From positions 33,307,280-33,371,279 of the forward strand of contig NC_083605.1 of NCBI RefSeq assembly GCF_029168945.1: 64,000 bases of DNA. Reading direction: 5' to 3'. Of the stretch, positions 22,759-34,760 are shown piece by piece. Origin of the DNA: Cannabis sativa (lineage: Eukaryota > Streptophyta > Magnoliopsida > Rosales > Cannabaceae). The position numbers and the translations under genes are program-made. Numbering within the stretch: the first letter of the stretch is position 1; the number at the start of each line of letters is the position of its first letter. A model generated the notes under the pieces. That model was not told the origin of the DNA. It saw only the letters and a program-made list of their open reading frames with translations, and did not search any database.

Positions 22759-24776
22759 TGTAATGACCACATAATTAAATAATGGAAAATAGCAGATAAT
22801 TAATGATTTAATTATTAATTTATGATTGTGTACTTAGTAGAAAATATGGCTTATCATAAGAAATAGGCCATATGGAAATAATTTCTTAAATATTGAGATA
22901 TATTTGAATTCTAGATGCATTATATTGATATATGTGAATTTTTACGAATTTCATGTTTTATGCCCGACAATAGTGGAATGTGATAATTTAGCCATTAGTG
23001 TCACTTAAACACGGTAAAGTATCTTAAAATTATCGGCACAAGATAGTTGGACATTTGGAATATTGTGATTTTATGGGGTTATGGTTTTGAACAATTTTAC
23101 CCCTAAGTGGTTGGTTTATTTCTTATTGGATTAAGGGGTAAAAAGTTCTTTTTGCCTTATATTTTACTATTGAAATTAAATTAGATTTTTAGTAATCCCT
23201 AAGTTTTTTTAGATAGCACTAACCTGAATAAAAGAGAATGATTGAGTTGTTATTATCGAAAAGCAAATAAAACGATACCATCCTCTTGGCTCTATCCGTT
23301 TAGCTTTGGCAAAGCAAGAAACCAAGGAAACAGAAGAACTTCTTAGACCATTTTCAGACTTTAATCAAGGAATTTCAGCAAGGTTTTCAAGTGGTTAGAG
23401 AAATGTTGCTCCAAGGTAAGCCCTAACCTAAGTACTATTTGAATTTTAGTGTTAAAGTTTAGTTTGACTATGAGAAATTTTATGTTCTTGTTCTGTTCAA
23501 GTTTGGGTAAATTGGGGGTGGTTTCTGTAGTAATTTTGAGTCAAATAACTCGTTACTTAGCTAGTTTTTTTGGCTGTAGTTGAGTTTGAGCTAGGTTTGA
23601 GTTTTAAAGCTTAGACATAACTAAACAATGGTGGAATTCAAGCCAAGCTTTCAGGATGCTTTTAATCATTGAAATATGCTTATTGTACCTAAATTAGGTG
23701 TTTTAGAATGTTTGGTTTCATTTGGAGGAGGTTTGAGCAGGTTTATGAAGTCTTTATGTTTTTCTATAGAAAAATAGTAGACCGTTTTTCAGAAATGGTG
23801 AACTATGTTTCTGGGGAGAACCCTAAAAATTGGTCCACCAGTTTAGGGATTCGGCTACCAATTAGAGTTGTTTTAGGAGTACCGATTTTTTTATTTTCTT
23901 GATATTTAGGGTATTACCACACTATTATTGATATGGAAACTTTGAGTTTCAAGTTTAAGTCCCCAAAAGTGATTTAACGGATCATTTACCAGTTTTACAT
24001 AAATTGTGACTTAGGGCCTCAAATCATCGAGCAGTAGTTTCCACTCAGGGTTACCATCATACTTGTATTCAAAATCAAGGTAAGATTATTATAAGATAAG
24101 CATGCATACATGTTTAGCGTGCATATTAGAATATCGGCCAAAGTACCAAGTATATCAGCCACAGTACAGTGAATATAAGCCTCAATACTGAGAATATTGG
24201 CTAGGGCATCGATAATATCGTCCAGAGTACCGAGTATATCAGTTGCAGTATCAAGAATATTGGCCAGAGTACCAAGAATATCAGCCATAACGCCGAGTAT
24301 ATCGACCAAATTACCATCAGCTAGAGTACAAAAGAAAGATCATGGTTGGGTGTATGGATGCCTAGTTACAATGTAATTAAAGTTTTATGTTTATGATTTT
24401 CCTACTGAGTTTTTTGACTCATAGATACTATTTTCATTTGTAGGTAAGAGTTAAAATTGAGCTGGAGTGAGTCTAAAGCTGGTTGAAGATTGTACATATC
24501 AAGATGCTTAGACCTAGAGTATTCGGATCTTTAGGATAGTTTAGGCTCACATTATGTTAATACCTAGGTGGTAACTTTTGTATAAAACATATTTTAGAAA
24601 TAGTTTTAAAGTTTTAACGAGATCCCAAAATGTTTTAATTTATGTTTATTTATTAAAGTTTAAGTTTATTTAAGAAAATTTTCATTTAGCATGTTTTCAA
24701 TAAACATTTGATTAGCACAGGAATATGTAGTAAATGATAAAATATTGTAGCATGCCTAAACTAGTAGGGCATTGAA
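22759..24776 (+). repeat. Gypsy-4 5' LTR
   Basis: Begins TGTAATGACC like the Gypsy-1 LTR and ends GGGCATTGAA, a decayed form of the GGGTGTTACA end. A PBS follows directly, so this is a 5' LTR. It contains the conserved stem-loop (24406-24421), a splice-donor-like AGGTAAG (24442-24448) and a tandem array (24125-24305). The 3' LTR is not in the window. Confidence 0.87.
24125..24305. repeat. Short degenerate tandem repeats in Gypsy-4 LTR
   Basis: About ten units of roughly 17-20 bp resembling AGTACCAAGAATATCAGCC. A minus-strand ORF here (24019-24309) reads as DILGTLADILGT-like repeats and is a by-product of the array. Confidence 0.75.
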
Positions 24777-24779
24777 ATT

Positions 24780-24791
24780 TGGTATCAGAGC
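24780..24791 (+). other. Gypsy-4 primer binding site
   Basis: TGGTATCAGAGC three bases after the LTR end, a perfect match to the usual initiator Met-tRNA primer site. Confidence 0.9.
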
Positions 24792-25045
24792 TACCAAGTT
24801 ATTCTCCAAAGATCATCTACATATGTACAATCATCATCATATATAAGCTTGACTCATGGTTTAGTAAGCTTTTACGTGTTTTAGTAGCTTTAATCTGTAG
24901 TTCATGATTAGAAAACCACGATAGGAAGCACGATAGCAGATTGATAGTTGGAGCATATTGAGTTTCCTTGTAAGTGGTAAGTAGATTACAATTTTTGTCA
25001 CCGTGTAACTGAGTTCACTCATGAATTTGTAATCTTGTCTTATAG

Positions 25046-25702
25046 GTGGATACCTGTCGAAATACAAGGAGTTAGGATAAGGTAGTTGAGATCGGTGGTG
25101 GTTGGAGAGAATGTGATCCTCCTTATTCCTAAGGCCAATTTAGAGGCCGAGAAAGTACTTATAGAGGTGTTTATGAAAATCCACCATAGGCTCTGTCAAA
25201 TTTGGATCAAAGGCTCATGGAAATGGAAGCTAGAATTCAATAGCTAGAGGAGGAGTTTAAGAGTTGAGGCCACATGGATGTGTGCCTTCACCTCATGTAC
25301 CAATTACTATAGCTCAAGAGTTGGCAGCAAAATAGTTTATTGCTAGTTACCAAATGGGACCATTATATCGGAGATTTCTGATGCAAAGACCATCTGTTAT
25401 TTTGGAAGATCAAGATGTGATGAATGCTTCTCAAATTGAGAGTGCTACAGAGATTACTCAAGAGTCTCGAGGGACTTTGGTTGTTAGTGGGGTCACTAGT
25501 CTCCTTACTTTCAATCTTGACAGAAGTGGTGTTGGTTTCTTGGATAATCAGAAGAGAAAATCTCTATTTACATTTGCGGGCTCAAGTCAAAAGAAGATGT
25601 TTCGTAGGAAACCAAGTCGGAGTGGCCTTGAAGATCACTATACTTATCAATAGTGCCCCCAATGTAAGAAGCATCATCCGAGAAAGTGTAATTGTAAGTC
25701 AG
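25046..25702 (+). pseudogene. Gypsy-4 gag remnant
   Basis: The start aligns with the Gypsy-2 gag start but ATG has become GTG at 25046. Much of the capsid part is missing. The clearest frame is 25354-25650, with KRKSLFTFAGSSQKK and then CPQCKKHHPRKCNCK, the zinc-binding region before the knuckle (compare CPICKRHHRGECKGQ in Gypsy-2). It has an in-frame stop and is cut at 25702 by the Tat element. Confidence 0.75.
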
Positions 25703-28700
25703 TATTGACTCTAAAATTTGGACAGAGATTTCCAAGCCACACTCCCTCGCCTGGTTGGCGAGAATGAGATATTTGTTAAGTATAAATAAAGAGAGACACA
25801 TAAATTTATAGTAATTCACTCCCTATATCGCTACAGTAATGAAGCTACATCAATTTCGAGTTTTTATATCTCATGAGATGGTATTACAGAAAAATAGTCA
25901 AGTGTTTCAACTCTAATTTCTAGAGAGAGATGCTCTGATCTTGTGGGTAGTATTCTGTATATGAAAAATGAACCAGAGAAGCTCTCCTTTTATTGGTGAA
26001 GGAGGTCTTTGAAAATATGAAAAAATCTAAATTGGCTAATTTTTACAGTAGATTATGATCTAACAGTCAAAATTAACTTCTAAGGTTTATAGTTAATTTT
26101 CTGAGCTCAGATCACAACGGGGGGACCCGCTTCGTGTAAGTTGGAGGTTATTTTTTGTAACTCACTTGGGAGTGAAATTTGAGGTCTATAACTTTAGAAT
26201 TGTGATTGAGTGTGAGCCATGATATTATAGGGCATTGAAATAGCTTTGACACTCAAGTTTAATCGTGTTAATTGGATCAATATTGAGTGAGTTATGACTA
26301 TTTTACTTAAGCTTGTTCTGGGTCGAGCGCCCAAGTTGACATAAAGCGCCCAAGATGACATCTCAGTGCCCAAGTTGACATCTCATCGCCCAAGTTGACA
26401 TATGACATCAACCTAGACCTTGGGTAAGTGAAAAAATGTCTAGGGCATGTACTTTATGATGCCTAAGTTATATTTTGACATCACTTAATTAGTGTTTGTG
26501 TTCTGGAAAATCTAGTCGCCAGTTCTCAGAGATGATGCTATTTTGCGGAAATGAGAGACTCAAAACTCTTCATTTCTGAGTTGTTTTCCATGTTGGAAAT
26601 GAGAAATTTGAAGTTGTAAATTTACTTCTCTAACTTCATGACTCTTAGTTATTTTGAAAAACTAAATAGATGGTCCAAACAGAATAAGAATCGGATAAGC
26701 AGGACCGAGCACACCAGGCCATTTCTTAACCTAACATTGTGTGCTTATTTCAGAGCTTCCAGGATGTCATTTTGATACTTTCAAGGTTCTAGAACTTGAG
26801 GACAAGGACTCTTACCCTATTTTTGACCATTTTGGATTGAATGGTCAAATCAAATTTTTGGCATTTGAATAATAAAAACTAGCACCAGGCCTTTGGGTTT
26901 ATGGTTCTCTCTTTGAGTTTACATGAATCTTAATTATTTTAAATGACTAAAAATATTCATAGAACACTTTTTTGAGAACTTGATTGGAAACAGCCCAAGT
27001 TGACAATATGTTTACTAGGGCGCTAGACCAAATGCCAAGTGTCAAGCCGAGCACTGTGTCCCAATTTTTGCCATCCAAAACTTCCATTTTGTCCCAAAAA
27101 ATAGTTGAATCTTAATATTTATTGAAAATCAAGAACATGCTTGAAATAATTCTGAAAAAATATCATAGGAATTAGCCTAGGTTGAAAACCTAGGTGTTGG
27201 GCCAGCCCCAAGAGTTAACCTTGGCTTTGGGCCTTGCTTCCCTAGAAGTACCTATTTCCCCATTTTTTATGAAGATGAAGATGATGTGATATTTGAATTA
27301 TCAATCTGATACTTGGAAGGGACTCATATTGATAAATTTTTAACTTGGGTGTTAGGTTCCCGGGCACCAGGTTCTTTGGGTGCTAAAAAATGAAATTTCT
27401 CTGAATTTGATTATGATGCCTCAAATATGTCAGTGGCATGTCTAGTTCATTTGCTAATGAAAATGTTTGCCCATTTTTAGAAAGATGGTCCCAAAAATTG
27501 AAACCCTAGTTAAGGATGTCAACTTGGGTGCTAGTTGAAACCCTAGGTGTCGATGATGACTTCCTAGGTTCATGTTCAAGTAATTTTAGCTCTTGGGGCC
27601 TAGATTTGATTTATCCATGTATTCATGGTATAGAGTAATGAAGGATAGTTAGTTGGCAACAAGTTATTAAAGTTCAAACTTCCATCTCAAAGCTCCCGAA
27701 GACAACCTAAGGACAAGGCTAGGGACCCCTCCTAGGTTGACTGCTATGACTCAAGTCTACTCAACTCCATGATGTCATATTTCTTGCCACATGTCAAACA
27801 TTGATGTCCACGTTACCAAGGAAAGTTTTTGGGTTAATATTTTCCCTTAAGTCAGCTTCGCACTTGTGTATAATTGACTTGATGACGTGAACTGGGCCCG
27901 TTTCTCTTGAAACAAGTAGACGTGCATCGATTTTGACAATCTTAGGAAATTTTTTCTATTCTTCAAGCATTTCCAATAGAATTAGGACTTTTAATTCCCT
28001 TGTTCTTGTGTAGGGAAATTTTGAAAATTAAGTAGTCAAAGAAAAAGAGGAAAAACTTATCATTTTTCACTCTTCTTTTATCTTTTTCTTTAAAAACTTG
28101 CAATTTTCATGTATTTCTTGTGGAACTAAGATTAATTCGATTCAAATCTTAATTTTATTATGAAATACTATTCTAAAATTAGAAGAGAAAAGAAGAAGAG
28201 AAAAGATCTTTAATCTTTTTCTTATCATTTATCTTTTTCTTTTTAAATCTCTAATTTTTCCTTAATCTTAGTAGCCTTAGGAATGAATGTTAACTTTCGA
28301 AAAATCTTATTTCTATTTCTATAGGAATTTCGAATTCATGTTGAAAGGAGAATAGAAAAGATATATTTTTATCTTTTTCTTATCATTTACCTTTTCCTAT
28401 AAGGATTTGAATATAGAAGACTCCCATTGCTCTAGGATTAGGAGATCGAACTCATCTATAATTAAGAGAGGCTTTAATAAAATTTTAACTCTTCCTCTTT
28501 GAATCTCTCATGCTCAAGACTTTGAAAAGGTCCTTGAAATTTCATCTTCATCATGCCTTCAATTGCTCTTCACCCTTTATGGTAGAAAAAATATATTTTT
28601 TTCTTTCTTTATTCAGCACCACTTTTTTTTCAAAATTTTTTTCTTCTTCTCCTCATTTGATGAGCTTGCTTCAAGGATTCTAAAACTCCTAAACAACCTT

Positions 28701-28851
28701 TGAATTCTTATTTCCATGGCCTCCAAAATTCAAATACAATATCCTTGTGAGTTAAAAAATTTCTTCCTTTTCAAATTGCTTGAACTTCTCCTTTTCAAAA
28801 CTTAATAAGACTTTTCTTGAGTTGTAAGAAACATGAAATTTTAGAGTTATC
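25703..28851 (-). repeat. Tat element 3' LTR and downstream non-coding part
   Basis: The first roughly 480 bp match the right LTR (37366 onward, MITE removed). The inner border cannot be fixed because the right LTR is truncated. It contains four tandem ~20-bp units (26327-26405) and scattered CCCAAGTTGAC or GTCAACTTGGG motifs on both strands up to about 27530. No gene seen. Confidence 0.65.
26327..26405. repeat. Four tandem ~20-bp repeats, GCGCCCAAGTTGACATCTCA type
   Basis: Units at 26327-26345, 26346-26365, 26366-26385 and 26386-26405, each built on GCCCAAGTTGACAT (one has CAAGATGACAT). Confidence 0.88.
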
Positions 28852-30856
28852 ATGGCTAGGATGAAGAGAAGTAGAAAATTTCTTGATGAATTTAATCCGC
28901 ATGTGGCTCAATTTATTAAATCTTAGTTGATTGTGCACAAGTCAAAAAATTTAGACAAGGCGTATGGCGGGAAGGTAATGGCAAATGAACTCCTTAAAAC
29001 TGACATTGAAAGTGATGACCCGAGAGATCGAGCTTTCAATTTGATACCTCTTTTGTTTAGCACTCTTACTGAACACCTAGCACATTTAATCTATGATGAT
29101 TATTTTCTTCCTGAAACTATTCTCTGGAAGCCATCATCTGAGGGTCCTACTAGCTCTCAAAATCCTTGTTATAGTGCTTGGTCGAGGTTCCATATGAATG
29201 CAGGTGCTTATTTTCTTTTGCACCCTTGCAGATTTTTTGGAGTTTGTCCCTACTAAAAAAATCCAAATGGCTATATCGCCTTCTTCATCTTTTATTGCCT
29301 GAGAAATTGGCCTATTCCAACACCTCATGAGATAAACTTACTTTACAACTTGAAAAGAAGTCCAACTCGAAAAGAAGAAGGCTTCTATCACTTCCACCAG
29401 TTCACCCCATACATAGAAAACATTACAAAAGCAATTGCAGCGTTTACCATGATGAATATTTCTACACCCTAGTTCTTCCATCAAGAGACATAACATTTCA
29501 AAAGGTTGGCCCTTCCAAAAGACCTGCTGCTCTAATTGACATGAATAGGATAGTAGATGCAACAATGATTGAGGAGAGAGATGGGAGAACTTTGTTCAAT
29601 ACTGAAAATCTTCAAAAGGTTGGACAGATAATGTCTTACCAATGAGTATATGCCGCTCAAGAAGGATCATGAGAATGCTTAAAGTGCAAATATCATCTTG
29701 TCTCAAAAAATATCAGAAGATGTGACTTTAGTTTGAAATGACTCTGAGTACTTAGGGAGAATATGGAGAAGTAACCTCCACTTGAACTTCTCCAAAGAAG
29801 GATGGGAAATCAAGAGGTGGTTGATGCTCCATGTTGTGTAGTTGAGCTTTGCTGCTTTTATTTTCCTCTGTTCTACTAACAACTTCTCTTTTTTTGTAGA
29901 TAATGCTATGGCATCTTGTTTGAACTCAAAGCAGAAAAATTCTAATGCCAAAGGAAGTTGAACCTCTGGTCAAGGATTTATTTAGGGTATCCCTGCTACG
30001 TCAAAGAAGAAATTAAAAAAAAGGAGTAGAACTGTTGACTTCGTTCCTCCTACCCAAGACTTTAGCAAGGAGAAGTCTATAACTACTGGTGCTCATGAGG
30101 GATCTTCCATTCATATTTCTCTAGATAAGGCTGAGAATGGTGTTTTGAACTCAGGCTTGGATCTAGTGGAGCAGCTGCACACGCAGGGCTCCTAGCTTCT
30201 TGTTAAGTGTGATGCCTTAATTGGTTCCAAGGCTGAGAATATCCCACTACAGAAGTTGGTTAGCTCTAAACCTCCGCATGTCATCACCCAAATATGCTTC
30301 AGTGATATCTTTGGGGTAACTATTGTTCTTGTTTCATCTTAGATTTGTTTTATATTATTAACCATCACCTAACTTTGTCTTCTTCTTTGAGGCTTGTGTT
30401 GGTTATGCTTACACTATGGATAATGAACACAAGAAAGTGGTTGAGCTTACTGAAAAGCTGACTGCTCTAGAGGAGCATGTTGTTACTACATAAGATCAAG
30501 TGACTATTTTGAATGTGAGCATTGATTCTCTAGATAGTGAGTTGTCTAGTCTTCTGAAAGTGGCTAATGATACTAAAGCTTAAGAAAATAGCTTTATGAA
30601 GAGCCTAGCTACTTCTTGGAAGAAGACTTCATATGTTTACGAGTTTTCTTGTCTTGCACTTGATGAACAGACCTTAGTTGCGGCTCAACTTAGAGATCAA
30701 GTAAAGGTCTTAAGAGAGCAGGTGACTCAACTCAAAGAGCAAGCTGCTGCGGATGTAACTGTTATGGCTTATGCTTTGATGTCTACAACACATGGTCATC
30801 CAACAAAGAAGCACAATCTTTTAATTGGTCAACTTTCCCTGATACAAAAGTCCTAA
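28852..30856 (+). pseudogene. Antisense extra ORF of Tat element (Transposase_28-like), decayed
   Basis: On the strand opposite to gag-pol and downstream of integrase. It starts MARMKRSRKFLDEFNPHV at 28852, has a stop at 28922-28924, then an open stretch 28927-29256, and continues in broken frames with FFIFYCLRNWPIPTPHEINL and NLKRSPTRKEEGFYHF (about 29275-29395). The C-terminal part (about 30400-30856) is a heptad-rich coiled coil (VELTEKLTALEEHV, LREQVTQLKEQ). Two intron-like gaps end in TTTTTTGTAG (near 29899) and TTCTTTGAG (near 30391). Plant Tat-group elements are known to carry such antisense ORFs, often matching the family named 'putative gypsy-type transposon'. The function is unknown. 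This copy is broken. Confidence 0.62.
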
Positions 30857-31625
30857 AGTTTATAAAGTGTTATGAGTAGCGTTTCAGTGAAGATGCTCCC
30901 TAGAATTACCAAAAGAAAGCTTTGTTCAATGTTTTTACTCATCAAATTAAATACAATTACATAATTGTGAGCTAAGTTAAAATAAAAAGTATAGTTAAAG
31001 TAGTAGTTCCAGATTTCCTTCTTCTGCCAAGCTTAGTTAAAGTGATCTTCACTATACTAATACCATATTCAACTTTTTAGTATAGGAGCCACACCTTAGC
31101 GATGGACCTCTTAACTAAGAGACAACTTCATCGCATCTCGTCAATTTAAGAGGCAACCGTTTCACTTGTAGAATGCGAAATAAATCTCACTGTAAAGCAA
31201 GCTGTTTTGGAGAAAACTGCCTTTATTAGTAGTACCATCGTAGATGCACCCCGTTCCAGTACCTTGGTATTGGTACTAGATTCAAGTTGTATTCATAGCA
31301 TGCTAACTTGTATGTCCCAGGTTCTAATGCTTTAGTGATGACATATGGCCCTTTTGAATAAGGCCCCAGTACTTATGCTGATGCATCTTTTGTGTTTAGG
31401 AATACTCGTCATAACACCATATCTCTAGGCTTAAATTTTCTATCTTTAACCTTGGTGTTATAGTGTTTTGTGACCCTTTGCTAATACATCACCTCTCAAA
31501 GCTTAGACCTTTCTCTAATCTTTTCAATTCCGTCTAAAGGCAAAGCCAACAGTTGATGGTTGGTTTACTGGTTAAATTTTAGTCTTTGATGTGATGGTGG
31601 TGTGAGCTTTACATGTATCATAACT

Positions 31626-34600
31626 TCATACCTGTAGGTTAGAGCAAAGGAGTGTGGCCGGTTCATATTTTTTCTGTGGTGCGATAAGCCCATAGTGCTT
31701 CGGGCAGTTCTTTAGGCTAATTCCCTTTGGCTTGCTCCAAGTGTTTTTTAGCATATCCTTAAGAGTTTTGGTTGACTGCTTCCACTTGTCCATTTTTTGT
31801 GGATAGGAAACCACTAAAAAACACTTAATGATTCCATGTCTGGTGCAAAAATTATTATAGATATTACTGTCAAACTTTGTTCCATTGTCTGACACTATCA
31901 TCTGTTGGAGTCCAAAGCGACAAATTATGTTCTTGACAACAAAATCAAGAACATCTTTGATGTGATAGGGGATAAGAGCTCTGCTTTGACCTATTTCGTG
32001 AAGTAATCTACTGCCACTATTGCATATTGAACTCCATCTTTCCCCTTAGGTAGTGAACCTATGAGGTCGATTCCCCAAATAGCAAATTGTTAAGGAGTTT
32101 GAATACTCTTGACTTTGTTTGGGGCAACTCTAGGTATTTTGGAGAATCTCTGGCACTTGTTGCACTCTTTAGCATAGTCCATCAAGTCTTCTGTCATTGT
32201 TGGCCAAAATTACCCTTGCCTCAATATCTATTTGAGAGGCTTTTGCCTAGCACGGTTGCCACAAAAGCCCTCATGTACCTCGGCGATGAGGAGTTTGGCT
32301 TCTTCTTTTGTGACACACATCAGACGTGGCATTCAATAGCCTCTTCAGTGCATTACTCCATTTATGATGATGAAGCAAGCTACTTTTCTCATCAATCTCT
32401 TAGCTTCGTTCTAGTCAGTTGGAAGAATACCTTCTTCTAAGTATTCTCCAATTGGTGTTATCAGCGATGGACTGTTGTCAATCATGAGGATAGGCTCCGA
32501 GTCTTAGTTAATGCTTTGTTTGGCTAGGTATTCGATTTGAACTACACTGAGAGTATCAAAATCTGTTGTACTAGCTAGCTTAGCTAGTGAATCTTTATTT
32601 GTATTATGTTCATGCAGTACATGTTGGTTGGAGCAGTACTTAAGCTAGGCTAATAGATCTTTAACTTTGCGTAAGTATGCTATCATGTTTGACCGAGAGG
32701 CTTGATACTAGATGAGCATCTAATTAACAACTATTTACGAATCACTATAGATCTCTAGTTATTTTGCTTTGATTACATGTGCTAATCGTAGTCCTATTAT
32801 GAGCGCCTCATACTCTGCTTCATTGTTTGTTGCGATGAACTCAAACTTCAATGTAGTGTGATTTTCAAATCCCTCTAGAGTAACTATGATGAGTCCAGCA
32901 CTAGAATCATGCTCATTGAAGGATCCATCTAGATAGAGTTTGTAGGAAGGTCCCATGTCCCCATGAGTTGCAGTCTCAAGTATGTGGACCTCGTCGTCAC
33001 AAATCATGGGATCATCTTCTTCAAGGCCAGTGCGTTCAACAATGAAGTCTACTAATTCCTATCCTTTGATTAATGTTCGAGGCTAGTAGGTGATCTTAAA
33101 CTGACCTAGTTAAATACCCACTTGAGCAGGTGACCTAATTCTTTTGGTTTCATCAAAACTTCCCTAAGTGGTTGGTCAGTCAATACCTTGACTATGTGAG
33201 CTTGGAAATATGGCCATAATTTTTTTGAGGCTAAGAATAAGCAATAGGCTAGCTTCTCAATGGAGGGATACCTTGCTAATGTAGTAAACTAAGTGTTTTA
33301 CCCTCCTTCCTTATGTATTAGAGAACCACTGGCTTGCATGCTCAGTGATAGCCAAATAGATGAATAATTCTTCGTTGACTATTAGTTTTGATAGGATGGG
33401 AGGCCTCGCTAGGTGATGTTTGAGAGCTTGGAAGGCTTGCTCGCATTCAGTACTCCTTTCAAACCTCTTATTGCTTCTTCTAAGTAAATTAAAAAAGGGT
33501 ACACACTTCTCAGTTCACTTTGAGATAAACCTACTAAGTGCATCAATTCATCCTATTAGGGCATGAATGTGAGGAGTTCATGGTCGGTGTTGCATCAACT
33601 AGTTGATCAATTTGTGATTGAGGAAAATAATCTTTAGGGCATGCTTTTTTTAGATGAGTGAAGTCGATGCAAGTTCTCCACTTACCATTTGGCTTAGGCA
33701 CTAGAATAGGGTTGGACACCCAAATAAAGTAGAAAGCATCCCTAATGAAGTTGTGCTCCCGTATTCTTCCAAATTCTTCCTTGAGAGCTTTGGAATGCTC
33801 TTTGTCAAGGAGCTTGCGTTTCTATTGTATAGGTTGGATGATTACTTTGTCTATGTTGAGGGCATGATAGATGACCTGGGGGTTGATCCCAATCATGTCC
33901 TCATGTAACCAAGGAAAAATGTCTTCATTTCTCTTCAGAAAATCCATGAGCATCTCGCTTAGGACCTCCATTAAGTTTGTTCCAATCTTGACAACCTTGG
34001 TTGGGTCCAAGAAGTTGAGGGGAAGTTCTTTGAGTTCCTTGGTCAGACCACTACCGAGTCGATTTCCCCAAAATAGGGGTCAATGTCATCCCCATCTTAG
34101 GCACGCCTTTAAGTAGATTTAGGTGATGTCTCTGTCTTTTCCATAGTTTGAACTCTTGGGGTCATGGTTGTCTTTCTGGCTCTTGCAGTAGAGATCATGC
34201 TCAACTCCCTGGTGCCATAGACATAAGAGGTCTTCTTGGCGAGTGATAACAAAGTGTTATAGAACTCGCAAGCAGCTCCTTGATTTCTATGGAGAAAATC
34301 GATACCAGCCGTCATTGGGAACTTGACAGACAAGTTGTATATTAACGAGATAGCTAGAAGGTCGTATAGGACTAGCCTTCTGAGCATCACGTTGTATGGA
34401 GACTTCACATCCACAACTATGAACGTGGCCATGATGGTGGTCTTCTTAGGGCAGTGTCGATAGTGAGTGGCAGTCTAATCTTGCCACATGGAGCAATGCC
34501 AACTTCGCTGAAACCATACATAAGTTACTCTCATGGTTCCAAGTTTTTAAGTGCTAAACCCATCTTGATTAGGGTTTGCTTGAATAAGATGTTCGAGGAA

Positions 34601-34760
34601 GATCCTTCGTTAATCATCACCCTTGCCACCATCATATTTTTTATTTTCACTTCAACAACCAAGGGATCGTTGTCAGGGTAGTTGATATGTTAGGAGTTCG
34701 ATTCTCCAAACGTGATGGATCACACCTGTAGCGTTGAGATTTTGGATGACATTTTGTCAC
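31626..34760 (-). pseudogene. Tat element pol remnant (protease, RT, RNase H, integrase)
   Basis: Read on the minus strand. Protease-like FIVVDVKSPYNVMLRRLVL lies at about 34370-34430. The segment before RT (DPTKVVKIGTNL and EDIFPWLHEDMIGI) is at 33822-34010. RT with NPILVPKPNGKWRTCIDF lies near 33660-33720; I could not place the FxDD active site. RNase H (YKLYLDGSFNEHDSSAGL, then ATNNEAEYEALIIGL) is at 32759-33007. An integrase zinc part (ECNKCQRF) lies near 32130-32165 and an integrase core (IVSDNGTKFDSN) near 31865-31900. Stops and frameshifts are frequent, so there is no functional product. Confidence 0.82.

Noticed and set aside
24019..24309. Minus-strand ORF with DILGTLADILGT-like repeats as a repeat protein
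   Set aside because: It is an artefact of the short tandem array in the Gypsy-4 LTR. No start context or homology.
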